Assembly: GCF_000934765.1 (NCBI RefSeq) | Contig: NZ_JYNN01000009.1 | Location: forward strand, 1 to 64,000 | Length of the DNA stretch: 64,000 nt | Reading direction: 5' to 3' | Source of the DNA: Thiomicrospira microaerophila | GTDB taxonomy: Bacteria > Pseudomonadota > Gammaproteobacteria > Thiomicrospirales > Thiomicrospiraceae | Part shown: positions 8,775 to 16,446 of the stretch, piece after piece | Layout: every line of letters begins with the position of its first letter | How positions within the stretch are numbered: the stretch's first letter is position 1 | Notes under the pieces: generated by a model | Database searches by the model: none | The model's input: only the letters and a program-made list of their open reading frames with translations | What the model was told of the DNA's origin: nothing | Translations under genes and position numbers: made by a program

Positions 8775-10919
8775 ATGGCCTCAACCTTTAGCGAATCCTG
8801 GTACCAAGTCGCACCGCTCAAGTTAGCGCTGCTACCGACCGTGCGTGTCCACAAACAAATTTATCGTGGTGAAGAGTGGTATGTGCTACAAGATGCCTGT
8901 TCAGAGAAGTACTACCGGCTCAGACCCATTGCCTACCAGTTCGCCAGTGAGCTTAACACCAAGCGTAGCGTTGAGGAGATATGGCTCAGCTTTGTAGAGC
9001 GTTTTCCTGAAGAGGCACCGGGGCAAGAAGATGTCATTCAACTGCTCTCCCAGCTACACCATTCCAATTTATTGTTTTACCGCTCTGATGCGGATCACGA
9101 ACTCATTTTTGAGCGCTTTGAGAAACAGCGCACGCGCGAACATCTAAGCAAATTAATGGCACCGCTGTATTTGCGCATTCCAATATGGAACCCCAATGAA
9201 TTTTTAAATCGCTTTACCCGTGTACTCTTGCCCCTGTTCGGTGTGAGCGCATTTGTCATTTGGTTACTTGTGATCTTACTGGGTGGCAAATCGGCCGTAG
9301 AAAACTTTGACCAGCTGTGGGTGCAAGGGCAGGGGATCCTTGCGCTAGATAATCTCATTTGGCTGTATGTCTCCATGTTTGTGTTAAAGATTTTTCACGA
9401 GCTAGGGCACGCGATTGTCTGTAAAAAGTATGGAGGCAATGTCCATACAATGGGCATTATGTTTATCGTGTTTACCCCGTTGCCCTACATGGACGCCAGC
9501 GCTAGCTGGGCGATGCGCAATCGTTGGCATCGTGCCATGGTCGGGGCCGCGGGGATGTATGTCGAACTTTTTTTTGCCGCCGTCGCCGCCCTCATTTGGG
9601 CCCATACCGCGCCCGGTACACTCAATAGCTTGGCGTTTAATATTATGGTGATAGGATCGGTATCGAGTATTCTGTTTAACGGTAACCCGTTGTTGCGTTT
9701 TGATGCCTACTACATTCTGTCGGATATTATCGATATTCCCAACCTCTATCAAAAAGCCAATCAGCAATGGCTGTTTTATTTTGACAAATGGCTGCTTGGA
9801 ACACCCAAAGCCGAAAGTCCTGCCTTATCCTTTTCCGAAGGCATTTGGCTCACCGCCTATGGCATACTCAGCTATATTTATCGCTTTTTGATCATGCTCG
9901 TTATTATGATTTACGTGCTCGATATATGGATAGGGCTGGCCTTGATCATGGCGGTGATTATGCTGTTTATTTGGCTGCTCATTCCGCTCAAAAAACTGTT
10001 CCAATACCTGCTCACCAGCTCCAAACTCCAAACCAATCGTTCGCGTGCTTGGTTGATGTCGATGGGCGCCTTAGCGCTCTTGTTCGGCTCGTTTTTATTT
10101 TTGCCGATGCCCTATTCACTCAAAGCCCCGGGTGTGATTCAATCGGTGAACCACACCCTCGTCTATGCACAAAGTGGTGGGCGATTGATGGAAATCCGCG
10201 TGCGTGATGGCGAGTTTGTGCAAGCGGGCCAAGTGCTGGTGCGCTTTGAAGACGAAGAGCTGATTCAAGATCAAGCGATTGCCCAAGCCCAGCTAGAAGA
10301 AACCCGCTGGATGCTGCGCAGCGCACTCCAAGCGTCCGCAGGCTACATTCTACCCCTGCAACAGCGCGAGACAGCCCTATCCAACCGTATCGACGAGCTG
10401 GCGTTTCGACTGAGCCAACTCGAGGTTCGAGCGCCACATGATGGCATTTGGGTATCCAATCAACTTAACGAGCGCCGTCAATCCTTTTTTAGTCGCGGCG
10501 AATGGGTCGGTGAGGTGATCAACCCCAGTGATCTGCGTTTTGTCGCCGTGGTGACCCAAGAAATGGCCTCCAACCTCTTTCAAACAGAGCTTGAACAAGC
10601 CCAAATCCGTATTCGGGGTAACACAGCGCACACCTGGGAGACCGCACGTATTCAGTTTATCCCCTTTCAAAAACAAGAGCTGCCCTCGATGGCCTTAGGT
10701 TGGGATGGTGGTGGTCGGATTATGACCACCCGAAATGAAGCGGGCCATGTGGTCGCGGTTGAACCCTTTTTTGAAATTCATGCCATGATGGCGATGCAAC
10801 AAACGGGATCCATGGATGGCAAAACTGGTGTACTCAAGCTTTCTTTACCTTGGAAGCCCCTCTACTGGCAAATCAAGCAAACCGCGATGCAATTGCTTCA
10901 AAAACGTTTTGAATTTTAG
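8775..10919 (+). CDS. PqqD-like / M50 site-2-protease-like / HlyD fusion membrane protein
   Basis: 714 residues in three parts. Residues ~15-110 resemble a PqqD-type winged helix (RiPP recognition element fold). Residues ~145-450 are polytopic, with a zinc-metalloprotease motif HELGH at 208-212 and the distal NPLLRFD motif at 304-310; these supply the catalytic Glu and the metal ligands of M50 intramembrane proteases. Residues ~455-600 form an HlyD-like half-barrel and hairpin (YAQSGGRLMEIRV, later EVRAPHDGIWV). Both protease motifs look intact. PqqD-like domains normally bind a leader peptide. The arrangement suggests recognition of the giant protein's tail or leader, membrane cleavage or anchoring, and periplasmic hand-over (inference). 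It lies 3 bases after the GAF-HlyD gene and 18 before the SecA-like gene. Confidence 0.82.
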   Translation: MASTFSESWYQVAPLKLALLPTVRVHKQIYRGEEWYVLQDACSEKYYRLRPIAYQFASELNTKRSVEEIWLSFVERFPEEAPGQEDVIQLLSQLHHSNLLFYRSDADHELIFERFEKQRTREHLSKLMAPLYLRIPIWNPNEFLNRFTRVLLPLFGVSAFVIWLLVILLGGKSAVENFDQLWVQGQGILALDNLIWLYVSMFVLKIFHELGHAIVCKKYGGNVHTMGIMFIVFTPLPYMDASASWAMRNRWHRAMVGAAGMYVELFFAAVAALIWAHTAPGTLNSLAFNIMVIGSVSSILFNGNPLLRFDAYYILSDIIDIPNLYQKANQQWLFYFDKWLLGTPKAESPALSFSEGIWLTAYGILSYIYRFLIMLVIMIYVLDIWIGLALIMAVIMLFIWLLIPLKKLFQYLLTSSKLQTNRSRAWLMSMGALALLFGSFLFLPMPYSLKAPGVIQSVNHTLVYAQSGGRLMEIRVRDGEFVQAGQVLVRFEDEELIQDQAIAQAQLEETRWMLRSALQASAGYILPLQQRETALSNRIDELAFRLSQLEVRAPHDGIWVSNQLNERRQSFFSRGEWVGEVINPSDLRFVAVVTQEMASNLFQTELEQAQIRIRGNTAHTWETARIQFIPFQKQELPSMALGWDGGGRIMTTRNEAGHVVAVEPFFEIHAMMAMQQTGSMDGKTGVLKLSLPWKPLYWQIKQTAMQLLQKRFEF

Positions 10920-10937
10920 CGTGTTGACAACCTAATT

Positions 10938-12902
10938 ATGGACGCCTTTTATTACTCCGAACCCAAGCCGATCCCGCCGATGCCCTTTGCGATCTGGTCA
11001 AAACTGCAAGTAGGGTGGTTTGCACTCTTTAAGGGTCGCGTATTAGCCCGCTACTGGCGAGATATTCACCAGATTAATGCCATGCATAATGCCTGCCTAA
11101 GCCGCTGGAAAACACCCGGTGCGTTTGAGCAAGATTTAGCACAGGTCAAAAGCCTAGCGCGCAAACACAAGCTAGCCGAGCACCCTGAGCAACTGTATTT
11201 GGCGCTGAATATATTACGTCACCTCAGTCAACAATCACTCGGTATGGCCCCCTATGATGTACAGCTGATTAGTCTGCTAGCGATGTTTGAAGGCCACATG
11301 GTACAACTGGCACCCGGTGAAGGCAAAACTCTCACGATTGCGATGTTAGCCATCATGCAGGCCTGGTTGGAAAAACCCTGCCATGTGATTACCGCCAACG
11401 ACTATCTAGCTCAACGAGATGCCCAACTCATGCAACCGCTGTTTGTCGCCTGTGGCGTAAGTGCGATAGCGGTAAACCAAGAGATGGCACCGGAAGAAAA
11501 AAAAGCCGCTTATCAAGCCCCGATTGTGTATAGCACCGCCAAACAACTGCTTGCTGATTTTTTGCATGATAAAATTCAATTCGGTGGTTCACCTTCGCGT
11601 CTTGGGTTAAGCTTAAGCGCACTCAAATCCACGCTGCCTGAATTTTATATGCGCGGACTCTACTCGGTGGTGGTGGATGAAGCCGACAGCATCCTCATTG
11701 ATGATGCCACGACGCCGCTGATTATCTCCATGCCCGAGCGTAATGAACTGCTCAAACAAGCCGTCATGATCGCCAAAGATATCGCCGATTTGCTCCAGCC
11801 TAAGCGGCACTACAAGCTCGATACCGAAAACAACGACCTCAAATTCACCAAGCTGGGGGAACAGCTACTCGAAGCTCACACCGACAGTCTACCCAGACTC
11901 TGGCATAGTAAAGATCGGCGCCACGACCTCATGTATCAAGCCATTATGGCACGCGACCATTTCAAGCTTGATCAGCACTATGTCATTGAAGAAGGCAAAG
12001 TGGTGATTGTTGATGAAAGCACAGGGCGCACTATGCCGGGGCGCTCATGGAGTTACGGATTACACCAATCGGTTGAAGCCCGAGCCGGTGTAGAACTAAC
12101 CGACCCCAGTAAAACCTTAGAAAAAATGAGTTTTCAAAACTTCTTCAAACACTACCATCACCTCACAGGCGCATCCGGTACCCTACAAAATATCCACCAA
12201 GAACTCTACCACAACTACAAAGTGCAGGTGATGAGCGTGCCGCCACGAAAAAAATCCCAGCTTAAAGTGCAAGGATTCCGCGTGTTTACCAGCCAAGCTA
12301 AAAAGTGGCACGCCCTGATTGAGCAGGTCAAGGCTTTTCACCAACAAGGCCTGCCCGTATTAATTGGCACCAAACGCATCTCAGATAGTGAAAAGCTAGC
12401 TGAGATGCTGGCGGCTGAACAGCTCAACTTTGATGTGCTCAATGCCAAACAACTCGCGCGCGAAGCCGACATTATCGCCCAAGCCGGTGAAGCGGGGCGC
12501 ATTACCGTAGCCACCAACATGGCAGGTCGAGGCACCGATATCAAAGTACCCGATGAGGTGCTCGCCCAAGGAGGACTCAAAGTCCTGATGCTCGAACCCC
12601 ATGAGTCCGCGCGTATCGACTGGCAACTGTTTGGGCGCTCAGGGCGACAAGGCCATCCAGGCGAAGCCATCCCGTTTGTTGCTGCGGATGACAGTTTGTT
12701 TAGCGAGCACCTTGCCTGGTGGCATAAACCTATTTTACTGCTGGCCATCGGCCTGCCTTTTTTGCGCAAAGGGCTCATGAAACAGCTGGTATCCACCGCG
12801 CAACAACGCGCGCAAAACAAAGCCTTCCGCCGCCGCCGACTTCTCAACAAAATTGTCAAAGACGCCAAAGCCCGCCTCAGTTTTGTGCGATCAACGGGTT
12901 AA
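10938..12902 (+). CDS. SecA-like preprotein translocase ATPase, shortened accessory paralogue
   Basis: 654 residues, against roughly 850-900 for housekeeping SecA. The motor is complete: Walker A APGEGKT (G127), the ITANDYLAQRD helicase motif, DEAD-type Walker B (D247, VVVDEADSILID), the cross-linking-domain/GRTMPGRSW region, TNMAGRGTDI, and the arginine-finger motif RSGRQG. The usual C-terminal helical domain is cut short and the zinc-binding CxCxSG tail is missing; the end is instead hydrophobic (PILLLAIGLPFL), then Arg/Lys-rich, which could hold it at the membrane. SecA drives protein export through SecYEG. A second, short SecA in this operon points to dedicated export of the giant adhesin, in analogy to SecA2 systems (inference). 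It is not the housekeeping gene, because the C-terminus and neighbours do not fit. Confidence 0.88.
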   Translation: MDAFYYSEPKPIPPMPFAIWSKLQVGWFALFKGRVLARYWRDIHQINAMHNACLSRWKTPGAFEQDLAQVKSLARKHKLAEHPEQLYLALNILRHLSQQSLGMAPYDVQLISLLAMFEGHMVQLAPGEGKTLTIAMLAIMQAWLEKPCHVITANDYLAQRDAQLMQPLFVACGVSAIAVNQEMAPEEKKAAYQAPIVYSTAKQLLADFLHDKIQFGGSPSRLGLSLSALKSTLPEFYMRGLYSVVVDEADSILIDDATTPLIISMPERNELLKQAVMIAKDIADLLQPKRHYKLDTENNDLKFTKLGEQLLEAHTDSLPRLWHSKDRRHDLMYQAIMARDHFKLDQHYVIEEGKVVIVDESTGRTMPGRSWSYGLHQSVEARAGVELTDPSKTLEKMSFQNFFKHYHHLTGASGTLQNIHQELYHNYKVQVMSVPPRKKSQLKVQGFRVFTSQAKKWHALIEQVKAFHQQGLPVLIGTKRISDSEKLAEMLAAEQLNFDVLNAKQLAREADIIAQAGEAGRITVATNMAGRGTDIKVPDEVLAQGGLKVLMLEPHESARIDWQLFGRSGRQGHPGEAIPFVAADDSLFSEHLAWWHKPILLLAIGLPFLRKGLMKQLVSTAQQRAQNKAFRRRRLLNKIVKDAKARLSFVRSTG

Positions 12903-12906
12903 ACGA

Positions 12907-13839
12907 ATGATGGAGATTCTAGTGACTACACAAAGTTATCAATTTGATACCTTGCCGTTTATCAATATTGAAAATTACAAGATAGACGACATAACTCAAA
13001 CGCAGTTTGATTATTTCTTGCAGCAGGTTAATGCGCACTTTAAATATGTTATTCAGCAAAGACTTGATTGGTTGATCACAGCGCTGGATTATAAAATTGG
13101 TTTTGGTCATCTGGTTATTCGCTTTAAGCGAATTGAAGATGGTTTGTTTTATATTTTTCGGGTGCCGATTTATAGCCAAGAGCAGTTAAAAACCGCCATG
13201 CGAGCGCGTAGGTTGTTGCAAGATAAACCCTATGTTTGTGAGCTGATTTATCATGATGAAAAATGCATGATTGAACAATATATTGACGGTGTCGAATTCA
13301 GTAACAAAATCGAAGATAATAAAATTGTACGACTTGCGCTAGCCTTAAAAGATCTTCATACCAGTATACCAACACAAGGTTGTGGGCGTATTAACTATGC
13401 GGCAAATGCCGATCAATCAAACGTTATCAGTCATTATCGTATTGCGCTTGATGAATACTGGAAACGATTGCAAAAAGTAGTGGATTCAAAAGAATTTGAG
13501 CAGATAGTGATTCAAGTTGAGCGCATGCTGGAGCAATCTATTCAATACCTGCCCTGTGTTTTATGCCACAACGATTTGTGGCGTTCGAACATTTTATTTA
13601 GTAACGATCAGCCTATCCTCATTGACTGGGATCTACTTGGTAGTTATCCCAAAGAAAGTGATTTGACATTTTTATGGAATGCTCGATTAACTGAACGCCA
13701 AATTAGTGTGTTTAGTGAAGTGTATGGTGATCTAGGTCAACCCGAACACCTAGCTTGGTTTAGGTTGGTAAAAGAAATGGGGAAGAAAGATGGAATGCGG
13801 GTTAATAAGATTCGAACCATTCTTGAGTTTTATGTGTAA
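12907..13839 (+). CDS. Aminoglycoside/choline-kinase-family phosphotransferase
   Basis: About 310 residues of the APH/choline-kinase fold. The catalytic-loop motif HNDLWRSN (H221 counted from 12907) is present, followed by the metal-binding IDWD, as in small-molecule kinases such as LicA-type choline kinases. The start is uncertain: ATG at 12907 and 12910 have no good ribosome site, whereas the in-frame GTG at 12922 has GGAG six bases upstream. The substrate cannot be read from the sequence. It follows the SecA-like gene directly but is visibly more AT-rich, so it may be a separate acquisition. It could decorate a surface glycan or the adhesin (inference). There is no reason to call it a resistance gene. 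Confidence 0.75.
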   Translation: MMEILVTTQSYQFDTLPFINIENYKIDDITQTQFDYFLQQVNAHFKYVIQQRLDWLITALDYKIGFGHLVIRFKRIEDGLFYIFRVPIYSQEQLKTAMRARRLLQDKPYVCELIYHDEKCMIEQYIDGVEFSNKIEDNKIVRLALALKDLHTSIPTQGCGRINYAANADQSNVISHYRIALDEYWKRLQKVVDSKEFEQIVIQVERMLEQSIQYLPCVLCHNDLWRSNILFSNDQPILIDWDLLGSYPKESDLTFLWNARLTERQISVFSEVYGDLGQPEHLAWFRLVKEMGKKDGMRVNKIRTILEFYV

Positions 13840-14144
13840 GAAAGCTTATTAAATGTGGTGTTTTTTAAGATTGTTTTATTGAAAGCTTTGCACAAGAAAA
13901 GCTTGTAAAATAAGTATAAATCTGCAACTATTTAGAGTCCGCTCAAAAAATCAGCGAACAAAAAAATATACCACAAAAGCAAGTATTTTTGTTTTAAAAA
14001 AATAACTTATTTTTTTTGGCAGACTCTAGTTTTTAGCAGACTCTAGTTAATGCCAGCTTATTAAGGCGAGGGTAAGCCCGAGAGATATTGCTTTTTAAGT
14101 GCCAGGTTATCCGGTCGTGGTTAAGGGTATTGAGTGACAATATT
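13840..14144. other. AT-rich intergenic stretch at the island/flagellar boundary
   Basis: No coding sequence is seen here. The stretch holds the MITE-like element described separately and an all-AT palindrome (AAAAAAATAA, one base, TTATTTTTTT; about 13996-14016). There is also a 13-base direct repeat, GCAGACTCTAGTT, at 14019-14031 and 14036-14048. I find no convincing GC-rich terminator for the upstream phosphotransferase gene. Confidence 0.6.
13933..14045. mobile_element. MITE-like element with short terminal inverted repeats
   Basis: The left end TAGAGTCCGCT (13933-13943) and the right end AGCAGACTCTA (14035-14045) are inverted repeats matching at 10 of 11 positions. A nearer right end at 14022-14028, preceded by T8GGCA, also mirrors the left GAGTCCGCTCAAAAAA. 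The interior is 96-113 bases of noncoding AT-rich DNA with an AT palindrome in the middle. Size, terminal repeats and lack of coding capacity fit a non-autonomous transposon remnant. No parent transposase is in the window. Confidence 0.4.
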
Positions 14145-14175
14145 TTGACACCTGTCAGGTTTTTGACGCTATAAT
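14145..14175 (+). promoter_or_regulatory. Sigma-70 type promoter of flrA with candidate operators
   Basis: TTGACA (14145-14150) and TATAAT (14170-14175) are perfect consensus hexamers, but the spacer is 19 bases instead of 17. The spacer contains the palindrome ACCTG-T-CAGGT (14150-14160), a plausible regulator site. Just after it, across the expected start of transcription, is a second palindrome, CGTGCCA (14176-14182) with TGGCACG (14191-14197), which could be an operator or a leader hairpin. Confidence 0.6.
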
Positions 14176-14207
14176 CGTGCCATTATTTTTTGGCACGTTT
14201 ATGATCT

Positions 14208-15278
14208 ATGTCTTCATTCTTTTTTTCAGTCCTTGAGGGGACAAGTGTAGCTATTACTCAGTTTAGGCAGCAGCTTGATGATGCGATGGCGCATTCAGGG
14301 CCGTGGGTGTTGTTGGGTGAGCGGGCAACGGGTAAGTTGTCAGTGGCGTTTGAGATGCACCAGCAAAGGGGTGCGCTGGGTGCGCCTTTTATTCATTTAG
14401 ATTGTGCGACGCTTGAGCCTTCCTTGGCAGAGACGACACTGTTTGGGCATGTCGAGGGCGCTTTTTCCGGCGCGATTTGTGCTGGATTAGGGCGGCTGGA
14501 GATGGCCAGAGGCGGTACACTGTTTCTTGATGGCATTGAGTGTTTGCCGTCGTCCGTACGTACTAAGTTGTTCGATGCGATTGCGCAAGGGCGGTATGTG
14601 CCCTTTGGGGCGAATCAATCTGTTATGGTTGATGTGCGCTGTGTGTTGGGTGTGACGACCGCTTCTTTTTCTGACCAGGCCTGGTTAGATATTATGCCAG
14701 TGACGCCTCGTTTGTCGGGATTGAATGTGTTGCGCGTTCCGGCTTTGTCTGAGCGGCTTGATGATATTGAGTGTTTGTTTTGTGCATGTTATCTGGCCTG
14801 TTTTCCTCAGTCATCTACACCGCCTAGTTTAGCATTAGATGCGTTGGCGCGTCTTGAGCATGATGGTTGGCCAGACAATCTGGATGATTTAGCGCGTTTG
14901 GTCACGCTGCTGGGCGATAGTTGGCATGGACGGGTGGTACTGTTAAGCGATTTACCGGCACGTTATTCGAGTGACTGGCTTGATCCTGCCTCGGCCTCGT
15001 GTTTGTTGTTTAATGATGCGGGGGATTTTGAGGCGCTATCGGATTGCTGGGGCTTTGCGGAGGGGTGGAGCGCTTCAGCGGCATCGGTGGTTGCGGTGGA
15101 GGGTTTTGATCTGGAGGCTAACGAGGGGTTGAAGCGTTATTTGCAGGATGTTGAGGTCGCGTTGATTGCGGCTGCACTCAAGCGCTGTGAGGATAATGTG
15201 TCGCAAACAGCGAAGTTGCTTAAACTCAATCGTACGACGTTAATTGAGAAGATGAAAAAATATGCCCTCTATCACTAA
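14208..15278 (+). CDS. flrA: FleQ/FlrA-like sigma-54 activator with degenerate ATPase site
   Basis: 356 residues. The central AAA+ domain of sigma-54 activators (~15-235) and a C-terminal Fis-type helix-turn-helix (~310-352, RTTLIEKMKKY, very like FleQ/FlrA) are present; the N-terminal FleQ/receiver domain is absent. Walker A is GERATGKL and the sigma-54 contact loop is GAFSGA (84-89). The Walker B motif reads LFLDGIE, with Gly109 where the catalytic Glu of the DE pair should be. Sensor-side motifs are also worn. This protein should be the top of the flagellar cascade, given its place before flrBC and its DNA-binding end, but it may bind rather than hydrolyse ATP. The start is the ATG at 14208; there is no clear ribosome site. 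It overlaps flrB by 17 bases. Confidence 0.8.
   Translation: MSSFFFSVLEGTSVAITQFRQQLDDAMAHSGPWVLLGERATGKLSVAFEMHQQRGALGAPFIHLDCATLEPSLAETTLFGHVEGAFSGAICAGLGRLEMARGGTLFLDGIECLPSSVRTKLFDAIAQGRYVPFGANQSVMVDVRCVLGVTTASFSDQAWLDIMPVTPRLSGLNVLRVPALSERLDDIECLFCACYLACFPQSSTPPSLALDALARLEHDGWPDNLDDLARLVTLLGDSWHGRVVLLSDLPARYSSDWLDPASASCLLFNDAGDFEALSDCWGFAEGWSASAASVVAVEGFDLEANEGLKRYLQDVEVALIAAALKRCEDNVSQTAKLLKLNRTTLIEKMKKYALYH
14674..14685. repeat. 12-bp iterated palindrome, copy 1
   Basis: Exact ACCAGGCCTGGT inside flrA, read there as part of codons for Asp-Gln-Ala-Trp-Leu. Confidence 0.8.
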
Positions 15279-16446
15279 GTTGCCGGCATTAAAGCCGCAT
15301 GAAAAAGATAGGTTGCTGGAGTTAGAGCGGGCGTTTGCGCTGTTTAATGAGACGTCGAATCAGTTGACCCAGGCTTATGAAGCTTTGCAGGAGCAGGTGG
15401 CACATTTACAGCTGCAGTTGGAAAAAAGTGATCATGAAAAGCGCCGGGTGGCGGATCGTTTAGCGCGTTTGTTGACGTTATTGCCTGCGGGTGTGATTGT
15501 GTTGAATGATGAGGATTGTATTGTTGAAATGAATCCGAGTGCGCAGGCTATTTTGGGGGAAGATGCGTTAAACGCACGTTGGCCCGTGGTGATTGAGGCG
15601 GTTTTTGCCAGCCGTAATGATGCGCAGGAGTTGGTGGCGTATGATGGTAAAATTTTTCAGTTATCGCATGTGACGTTGGATGTGACGCTGGGGAAGATTT
15701 TATTGATTCAGGATGTCACGGATGCGCGCCAGTTACAGGATCATATTAATCGTCATCAGCGCTTGCGTTCGATGGGGGAGATGGCCGCCTCTTTAGCGCA
15801 TCAAATACGCACGCCCTTGGCGGCGGCGCTGTTGTATGTGTCGCAATTATCGACTCAAACGATGGATGAGGATAAGCGCCATAAGTTTACGCATAAGGTG
15901 TTGTTGAATTTGAAACACCTTGAGGGGTTGGTGCGTGATATGTTGCAGTATGCTAAGGGCGGGAGTATTGGTGCAGGTTGCGTGGAGGTGTCAGCGTTAT
16001 TGCGTGAGGTGGCGTTGGCCGTCGAGCAGCATTTGGCGACAACGGATAGCGAGTTGGTGTTGACACCGGTTGAGCAGGCGTTGTGGGTGCGCGGTGACTA
16101 TGATTCATTGATGACGGCGTTGCAAAATTTAATTGTGAATGCGATTGATGTGGTGCGTGCTCGTGCTAAGATTCGAATTTATGTGCAGTTGGATGGTGCG
16201 GATTGGGTGAATTTAATTGTCGCGGATCAGGGTCCGGGTATTGAGGCGGCGATTCAAGAGAAAATATTTGAACCTTTTTATACGAGTCGAGCGAAGGGCA
16301 CGGGTTTAGGGCTAGCGGTGGTGCGCACGATTGCTGAAGCACATGGTGGTCAGTGCTGGGTGAATTCGAAAGTGGGTGAGGGTGCACGCTTTGGAATCCG
16401 TTTGCCGTTAACAACTCAAAAGGGAGAGGACCGTGAGTGTAGCTAA
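15262..16446 (+). CDS. flrB: Flagellar sensor histidine kinase FlrB/FleS
   Basis: 394 residues with no membrane segment. The order is an N-terminal coiled coil (~15-70), a PAS-like domain (~70-165), a dimerisation/phosphoacceptor helix with His180 (SLAHQIRTPLAAA), and an HATPase domain with the N box (NLIVNAIDVV), DQGPGI and GTGLGLAVV. It is a cytoplasmic kinase that phosphorylates FlrC/FleR to switch on middle flagellar genes. Its start overlaps flrA and its end overlaps flrC by 14 bases, so the three are translationally coupled. All catalytic motifs are intact, in contrast to flrA. Confidence 0.92.
   Translation: MPSITKLPALKPHEKDRLLELERAFALFNETSNQLTQAYEALQEQVAHLQLQLEKSDHEKRRVADRLARLLTLLPAGVIVLNDEDCIVEMNPSAQAILGEDALNARWPVVIEAVFASRNDAQELVAYDGKIFQLSHVTLDVTLGKILLIQDVTDARQLQDHINRHQRLRSMGEMAASLAHQIRTPLAAALLYVSQLSTQTMDEDKRHKFTHKVLLNLKHLEGLVRDMLQYAKGGSIGAGCVEVSALLREVALAVEQHLATTDSELVLTPVEQALWVRGDYDSLMTALQNLIVNAIDVVRARAKIRIYVQLDGADWVNLIVADQGPGIEAAIQEKIFEPFYTSRAKGTGLGLAVVRTIAEAHGGQCWVNSKVGEGARFGIRLPLTTQKGEDRECS

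Noticed and set aside
10938-12902. Housekeeping secA
   Set aside because: Short, lacks the zinc tail, and sits in an accessory operon.
12907-13839. Antibiotic-resistance call for the APH-fold kinase
   Set aside because: Only the general kinase motifs are present; many such enzymes act on choline or sugars.
14191-14205. TGGCAC as a sigma-54 promoter of flrA
   Set aside because: No GC at the -12 position; consensus sigma-70 hexamers lie just upstream.
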